Positions 60,354 through 64,000 of a stretch of 64,000 nucleotides of DNA are shown piece by piece; position 1 is the stretch's first letter; the number at the start of each line of letters is the position of its first letter. The notes under the pieces were generated by a model. The model saw only the letters and a program-made list of their open reading frames with translations, had not been told where the DNA came from and did no database searches. Position numbers and translations under genes: made by a program. Source of the stretch: Alistipes dispar (GTDB taxonomy: Bacteria > Bacteroidota > Bacteroidia > Bacteroidales > Rikenellaceae); assembly GCF_006542685.1 (NCBI RefSeq), contig NZ_AP019736.1:2898377-2962376 (forward strand), in the 5' to 3' direction.

Positions 60354-60953
60354 ATGGACAGGAAAACGGTTTATTTCGTCCTGCTGGACGATTTCGCGGA
60401 CTGGGAGGCGGCGTTTCTCGCCCCGGCCCTCCGCACAGGCGTCATGCCGGGCCGCGAAGGGCGGTACGAAGTGAAGTACGCAGCGCCGGGCGGGCGGACG
60501 GTGCATTCGCTGGGCGGACTGACCGTCACGCCGGACTGCGACACGACGACGCTGCCCGACGACTGCGCCGCGCTGGTGCTCGTCGGCGGCATGAGCTGGA
60601 GGAAACCCGAAGCCGAACCGGTCGCCGGTACGGTGCGCGAGGCGCTGTCGCGCGGTCTTACGGTCGGTGCGATCTGCAACGCCGTATCGTTCCTGGCGGC
60701 GCACGGGCTGCTCAACGACCGGCGCCACACGGGCAACACGCTCGCCATGCTGCGCGAGTGGGGCGGCGAACACTACACGGGCGAGGCGCTCTACGAGGAG
60801 CGGCAGGCCGTGCGCGACGGCCTTCTGGTGACGGCCAACGGTACGGGATACCTCGAATTCACGCGCGAATGCCTCGCGGCGCTCGAGGCCGACACCCCGG
60901 AGGCCATCGCCGCTTCGTATGCGTTCAACAAGGAGGGACTCTGCAAGGCATAG
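60354..60953 (+). CDS. DJ-1/PfpI family protein
   Basis: The 199-residue product has the class I glutamine amidotransferase-like fold of DJ-1/PfpI, with FVLLDDFADWEAAFLAPAL at the start, ALVLVGGMSWRKPEAEP and the nucleophile Cys108 in VGAICNAVSFLAAHGLL. Functions in the family include proteolysis, glyoxalase and chaperone activity; which applies here is unknown. It starts 52 bases after the M16 gene and ends one base before the methyltransferase gene. Confidence 0.88.
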   Translation: MDRKTVYFVLLDDFADWEAAFLAPALRTGVMPGREGRYEVKYAAPGGRTVHSLGGLTVTPDCDTTTLPDDCAALVLVGGMSWRKPEAEPVAGTVREALSRGLTVGAICNAVSFLAAHGLLNDRRHTGNTLAMLREWGGEHYTGEALYEERQAVRDGLLVTANGTGYLEFTRECLAALEADTPEAIAASYAFNKEGLCKA

Positions 60954-60954
60954 G

Positions 60955-61602
60955 ATGGACGCGCTCGAACGTTACATTCACGACCTGTCGGCCCCCGAGG
61001 AGCCGCTGCTGCACGAACTGGACCGCGAGACGAATCTGCGGGCCGTGGCGCCGCGGATGCTCTCGGGACACATCCAGGGCCGGCTGCTGGAAATGCTCGT
61101 ACGGATGGCGCAGCCGCAGCGGGTGCTCGAAATCGGCACGTTCACGGGGTATTCGGCCCTCTCGATGGCCGCAGGACTGGAGGAAGGAGCCGAACTGCAC
61201 ACCGTGGAGGTGGACGACGAACTGGAGGAGCTGGCGCAGTCCTACTTCGATCGCAGCCCCCACGGAAAGAAAATCCGGCTGCATATCGGCTCGGCGCTCG
61301 ACGTCGCCCCGGCGCTGGGCGGCGTGTTCGACTTGGTGTTCATCGACGGCGACAAACGCGAGTACCCCGACTACTACCGCATGCTGCTGGGCGACCGGGA
61401 CGGCCGGCCGCTGGTCCGCAGCGGCTCGGTGCTCATCGCCGACAACATCCTCTGGTCGGGCAAGGTCGTGGAGCCCGTCGCACGCCGGGACCGCCACACG
61501 CAGGCCGTCGTGGAGTTCAACCGGATGGTGGCCGAGGATCCGCGCGTGGAGAACGTCATTGTCCCGCTGCGCGACGGACTGAATCTGATAAGGGTCAAAT
61601 AA
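60955..61602 (+). CDS. Class I SAM-dependent O-methyltransferase (TrmR/CCoAOMT-like)
   Basis: The 215-residue product has the family-3 O-methyltransferase pattern: RMLSGHIQGRLLEMLVRMAQ, VLEIGTFTGYSALSMAAGLE binding SAM, HTVEVDDELEELAQSYF, FDLVFIDGDKREYPDYY with the metal-binding Asp, and VLIADNILWSGKVV. Relatives methylate 5-hydroxyuridine in tRNA or small catechols. The start at 60955 lies one base after the DJ-1 stop. Confidence 0.9.
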   Translation: MDALERYIHDLSAPEEPLLHELDRETNLRAVAPRMLSGHIQGRLLEMLVRMAQPQRVLEIGTFTGYSALSMAAGLEEGAELHTVEVDDELEELAQSYFDRSPHGKKIRLHIGSALDVAPALGGVFDLVFIDGDKREYPDYYRMLLGDRDGRPLVRSGSVLIADNILWSGKVVEPVARRDRHTQAVVEFNRMVAEDPRVENVIVPLRDGLNLIRVK

Positions 61603-61604
61603 TC

Positions 61605-61928
61605 ATGGAAATCAAAGAACTGCAAGAGCGCGTGGACGCCTGGATCAGGGAGTACGGCGTGCGCTACTTTTCGGAACTGACCAACATGGCCGTCCTCACC
61701 GAGGAGGTGGGGGAGTTGGCGCGCGTCATGGCCCGCCGCTACGGCGACCAGTCCTTCAAGGCGGGCGAGCGGGACAATCTGGCCGATGAAATGGCAGACG
61801 TACTGTGGGTGCTGGTCTGTCTGGCCAACCAGACGGGCGTGGACCTCACGGCCGCCGTAGAGGCCAACTTCGCCAAGAAGACCGCCCGCGACCGGGAGCG
61901 GCACAAAGAGAACGAAAAGCTGAAATAG
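61605..61928 (+). CDS. MazG-like nucleotide pyrophosphohydrolase
   Basis: This 107-residue protein has the helical MazG/dUTPase fold with acidic metal ligands in LTEEVGELARVMARRYGD near 31-48 and the second set in NLADEMADVLWVLVCLANQT near 57-76. It would hydrolyse noncanonical or excess NTPs. It follows the methyltransferase by two bases and ends the run, 54 bases before a hairpin. Confidence 0.9.
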   Translation: MEIKELQERVDAWIREYGVRYFSELTNMAVLTEEVGELARVMARRYGDQSFKAGERDNLADEMADVLWVLVCLANQTGVDLTAAVEANFAKKTARDRERHKENEKLK

Positions 61929-61976
61929 CCCCCGAGGGCATCCCCGGCCGTGCAGAAACACCCTCTCGGAAACGAC

Positions 61977-62005
61977 AAAAAGTCCCGGCTCTCACGAGCC
62001 GGGAC
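61977..62005 (-). terminator. Terminator of the phosphohexomutase gene
   Basis: GTCCCGGCTC (61982-61991) pairs perfectly with GAGCCGGGAC (61996-62005) around TCAC. On the minus strand five T follow. It separates two convergent units. Confidence 0.88.
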
Positions 62006-62028
62006 ACGATAACGGCAGGGTAGCGCTC

Positions 62029-63771
62029 CTACTCCAGCCTGAGGTCTTTCCTGATGCCCTCGATCTTGGCGTCGAGCGCGGCGAGCGTCCGCTCGTAATC
62101 GGCCACCGACGCCAGCGGAGCCTTCACGCCGAAATAGAACTTGATCTTGGGCTCCGTGCCCGAAGGACGCACCGAGACGGTCGTGCCGTCCTCGGTGAAC
62201 CATTGCAGCACGTTGCTCGAATCCTGCTCGATGGGAGTTTTGGCCCCGGTCCGCACGTCGGTCTGCTCGAGCGACTGGAAGTCGTTGATCTTCACCACGG
62301 GCGATCCGACGATCGTCTTGGGCGGATCGGCACGGAAATCCGCCATCATTTTCTGGATCTGCTCGGCGCCCTCCTTGCCCTTGCGGACCACCGAAACCAG
62401 TCCCTCGCGGTAGAAGCCGTACTTCACGTAGAGCTGCTGCAACCACTCGTAGAGCGTCAGGCCCATCGTATCCATGGCCCACGCAGCCGCCTCGGCCGCC
62501 AGCGAACAGGCCGACACGGCGTCCTTGTCGCGCACGTAGTCGCCCGCCAGGTAGCCGAACGACTCCTCGCCGCCGCCGATATACTTCGCCTTGCCCTCGT
62601 TCTCGCGGATGATCTTGGCGATATACTTGAAGCCCGTGAGGCAGTCGTAGCACTTCACCTTGAAGAAGTCGGCCACGGCGTTGGCCATCTGCGACGTCAC
62701 GATGGTCTTCACGACGTACTGGTTGCCGTCGAGCTCGCCGCGCTCGGCCCAGCGGGTCAACTGGTAGCTCAACAGCAGCACGAGAGTCTGGTTGCCGTTC
62801 AGCAGCACGTATTCGCCCTGCTTGTTGCGCAGCGCCACGCCGATACGGTCCGAATCGGGATCGGTGGCCAGCACCAGATCGGCGCCCTCCCTGGCCGCGA
62901 GGTCGATGGCCATGGACATCGTCTTGCGCTCCTCGGGATTCGGCGATTCGACGGTGGGGAAGTTGCCGTCGATGACCGACTGCTCCTCGACCATGATGAC
63001 GTTGGTGAAGCCGAACTTGCGCAGCGAGGCGGGAACCAGCCTTACGCCGGCGCCGTGCATGGGCGAATAGACGATCTTCATGTCGCGGTATTTCCGCACG
63101 CTCTCGGGCGACAGCGACAGCTCGTGCACCTTATTCAAATAGATTTCGTCGAACTTCTCGTCGAGAATCGTGATATTCTCCGGATGCTTTCCGATGAGGA
63201 CCTGATCGACGTCGGTGATCTTCTCCACCTCGGCGATGATGTTCCTGTCGTGGGGCGGGGTAACCTGCGCACCGTCGGTCCAGTAGGCCTTGTAGCCGTT
63301 GTACTCCTTGGGGTTGTGCGACGCCGTGACGACCACGCCCGAATGGCACTTCAGCTCGCGGATGGCGAAACTCAGCTCGGGTGTCGGACGCAGCGTGTCG
63401 AAAAGGTAAACCCTGAAGCCGTTCGAGGCGAAAATGTCGGCCACGCGCTCGGCGAACATCCGCGAATTGTTGCGGCTGTCGTGCGCCACGGCCACCCGCA
63501 CCTGCTCGCCGGCGAAGGTGCGCTTCAGGTAGTTCGAAAGTCCCTGCGTGGCAGCGCCCACCGTATAGACGTTCATGCGGTTCGTCCCCACGCCCATGAT
63601 GCCGCGCAGGCCGCCCGTACCGAACTCCAGGTCCTTGTAGAAGCTCTCGACGAGCTCCTTCATATCGTTCTCCATCAGGTACTTGACCTGCTTTTTCGTC
63701 TCTTCGTCATAATGACCGTCGAGCCATGCCTGGGCTTTCTTCAGCACCGTCTGTTCCAATTCATTTGCCAT
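62029..63771 (-). CDS. Phospho-sugar mutase (phosphoglucomutase/phosphomannomutase)
   Basis: The 580-residue alpha-D-phosphohexomutase has the phosphoserine loop in VVTASHNPKEYNGYKAYWTD near 120, the metal-binding DPDSDRIGVALRN near 290, the sugar-binding GGEESFGYLAGDYVRDKDAV near 390, and the phosphate-binding VSVRPSGTEPKIKFYFGVKA near 520. Its length and domains match the long bacterial PGM/PMM class rather than GlmM. It interconverts glucose-1- and -6-phosphate or the mannose pair. A -7 element lies at 63829-63836. Confidence 0.92.
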   Translation of the reverse strand: MANELEQTVLKKAQAWLDGHYDEETKKQVKYLMENDMKELVESFYKDLEFGTGGLRGIMGVGTNRMNVYTVGAATQGLSNYLKRTFAGEQVRVAVAHDSRNNSRMFAERVADIFASNGFRVYLFDTLRPTPELSFAIRELKCHSGVVVTASHNPKEYNGYKAYWTDGAQVTPPHDRNIIAEVEKITDVDQVLIGKHPENITILDEKFDEIYLNKVHELSLSPESVRKYRDMKIVYSPMHGAGVRLVPASLRKFGFTNVIMVEEQSVIDGNFPTVESPNPEERKTMSMAIDLAAREGADLVLATDPDSDRIGVALRNKQGEYVLLNGNQTLVLLLSYQLTRWAERGELDGNQYVVKTIVTSQMANAVADFFKVKCYDCLTGFKYIAKIIRENEGKAKYIGGGEESFGYLAGDYVRDKDAVSACSLAAEAAAWAMDTMGLTLYEWLQQLYVKYGFYREGLVSVVRKGKEGAEQIQKMMADFRADPPKTIVGSPVVKINDFQSLEQTDVRTGAKTPIEQDSSNVLQWFTEDGTTVSVRPSGTEPKIKFYFGVKAPLASVADYERTLAALDAKIEGIRKDLRLE

Positions 63772-63828
63772 AATCCGTATTAGTTTTATTTATGATTCAA
63801 TATCCGGACACTCCAAAATATTTATATG

Positions 63829-63836
63829 CAAATATA
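63829..63836 (-). promoter_or_regulatory. -7 element for the phosphohexomutase
   Basis: On the minus strand this reads TATATTTG, a full TAnnTTTG match 58 bases before the start. Confidence 0.6.
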
Positions 63837-63980
63837 CGGAATAAAATTCGAATATTCAATATCAGGGAGTTAAAAATAGGTCTCCGGAAACCGTTGTTTT
63901 TCTATATACAAAAAAGAGACATTTGCAACTGTTTTTCCGGAATCTTTTTGCGAAATTATTCACAACTTTGTCTGTCGAAA

Positions 63981-64000
63981 ATGCGATACAATCACCCATC
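63981..64000 (+). other. Possible start of a plus-strand gene at the window edge
   Basis: An ATG at 63981 opens six codons (MRYNHP) before the window ends, behind an A/T-rich region of about 140 bases. It is too short to judge. Confidence 0.2.

Noticed and set aside
1..64000. tRNA, rRNA, CRISPR, IS elements, prophage
   Set aside because: No cloverleaf, repeat-spacer array, transposase or phage structural gene was recognised on either strand.

Overview
The window looks like chromosome from a high-GC member of the Bacteroidota, most plausibly Alistipes or another Rikenellaceae. The evidence is the TAnnTTTG-type -7 promoter elements in front of many transcription units, the lipoproteins with fimbrillin-like and FISUMP domains, a korDABC 2-oxoacid:ferredoxin oxidoreductase, a flotillin FloA/NfeD pair, and gene order (yicC-gmk-nadD, dapB-lepB, serC-serA-DUF1015) that recurs in this phylum. 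The genus is inferred from sequence style, not from a marker gene. No rRNA, tRNA, CRISPR array, phage or insertion sequence was recognised. Nearly all genes are chromosomal housekeeping or envelope genes.

Layout. 1-2.4 kb (minus): the start of a MATE exporter, phosphoglycerate mutase, D-lactate dehydrogenase. 2.6-9.9 kb: an AraC regulator divergent from a complete tripartite RND efflux operon (adaptor, pump, outer-membrane factor) that ends in a TetR regulator. 10.0-13.8 kb: a methionine operon (metY-metX-hom) behind a Met-rich leader peptide and a rho-independent attenuator. 14.0-16.9 kb (minus): two FISUMP lipoproteins. 17.1-18.8 kb: a CDGSH iron-sulfur protein converging on a secreted esterase. 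19-25.6 kb (minus): a run mtaB, HAMP-type sensor, trkH, SPOR protein, nfeD, floA. 25.7-30.3 kb (plus): metal ABC permease, LptF/G permease, ribBA, fmt. 30.4-33 kb: a peroxiredoxin and a membrane sulfatase. 33.0-34.1 kb: an A/T-richer island with a 172-nt long-hairpin element followed by a beta-barrel-like protein. 34.1-36.8 kb (minus): korDABC. 37.2-40.7 kb (minus): serC-serA-DUF1015. 40.8-46 kb (plus): yicC-gmk-nadD, ddl, DUF3109, M23 peptidase. 46.1-48.9 kb (minus): proC, yggS, a lipoprotein. 49-52.2 kb (plus): C69 dipeptidase, lpdA. 52.2-53.2 kb (minus): a small membrane protein and truA. 53.5-61.9 kb (plus): a long tight run dapB-lepB-yigZ-uvrA-M16 peptidase-DJ-1-O-methyltransferase-MazG. 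62-63.8 kb (minus): a phosphohexomutase.

How genes work together. MetX acetylates homoserine made by Hom, and MetY sulfhydrylates the product to homocysteine; the leader in front of them would sense charged tRNA-Met. SerA and SerC make phosphoserine and share an operon with a DUF1015 protein, while no serB is seen here. The RND operon has two candidate regulators, one of which carries a run of nine G. The most unusual items are the Met-leader attenuator (10.03-10.22 kb), the long hairpin (33.13-33.30 kb), and three separate G9 tracts (two inside genes as three consecutive GGG codons, one in a divergent promoter region).
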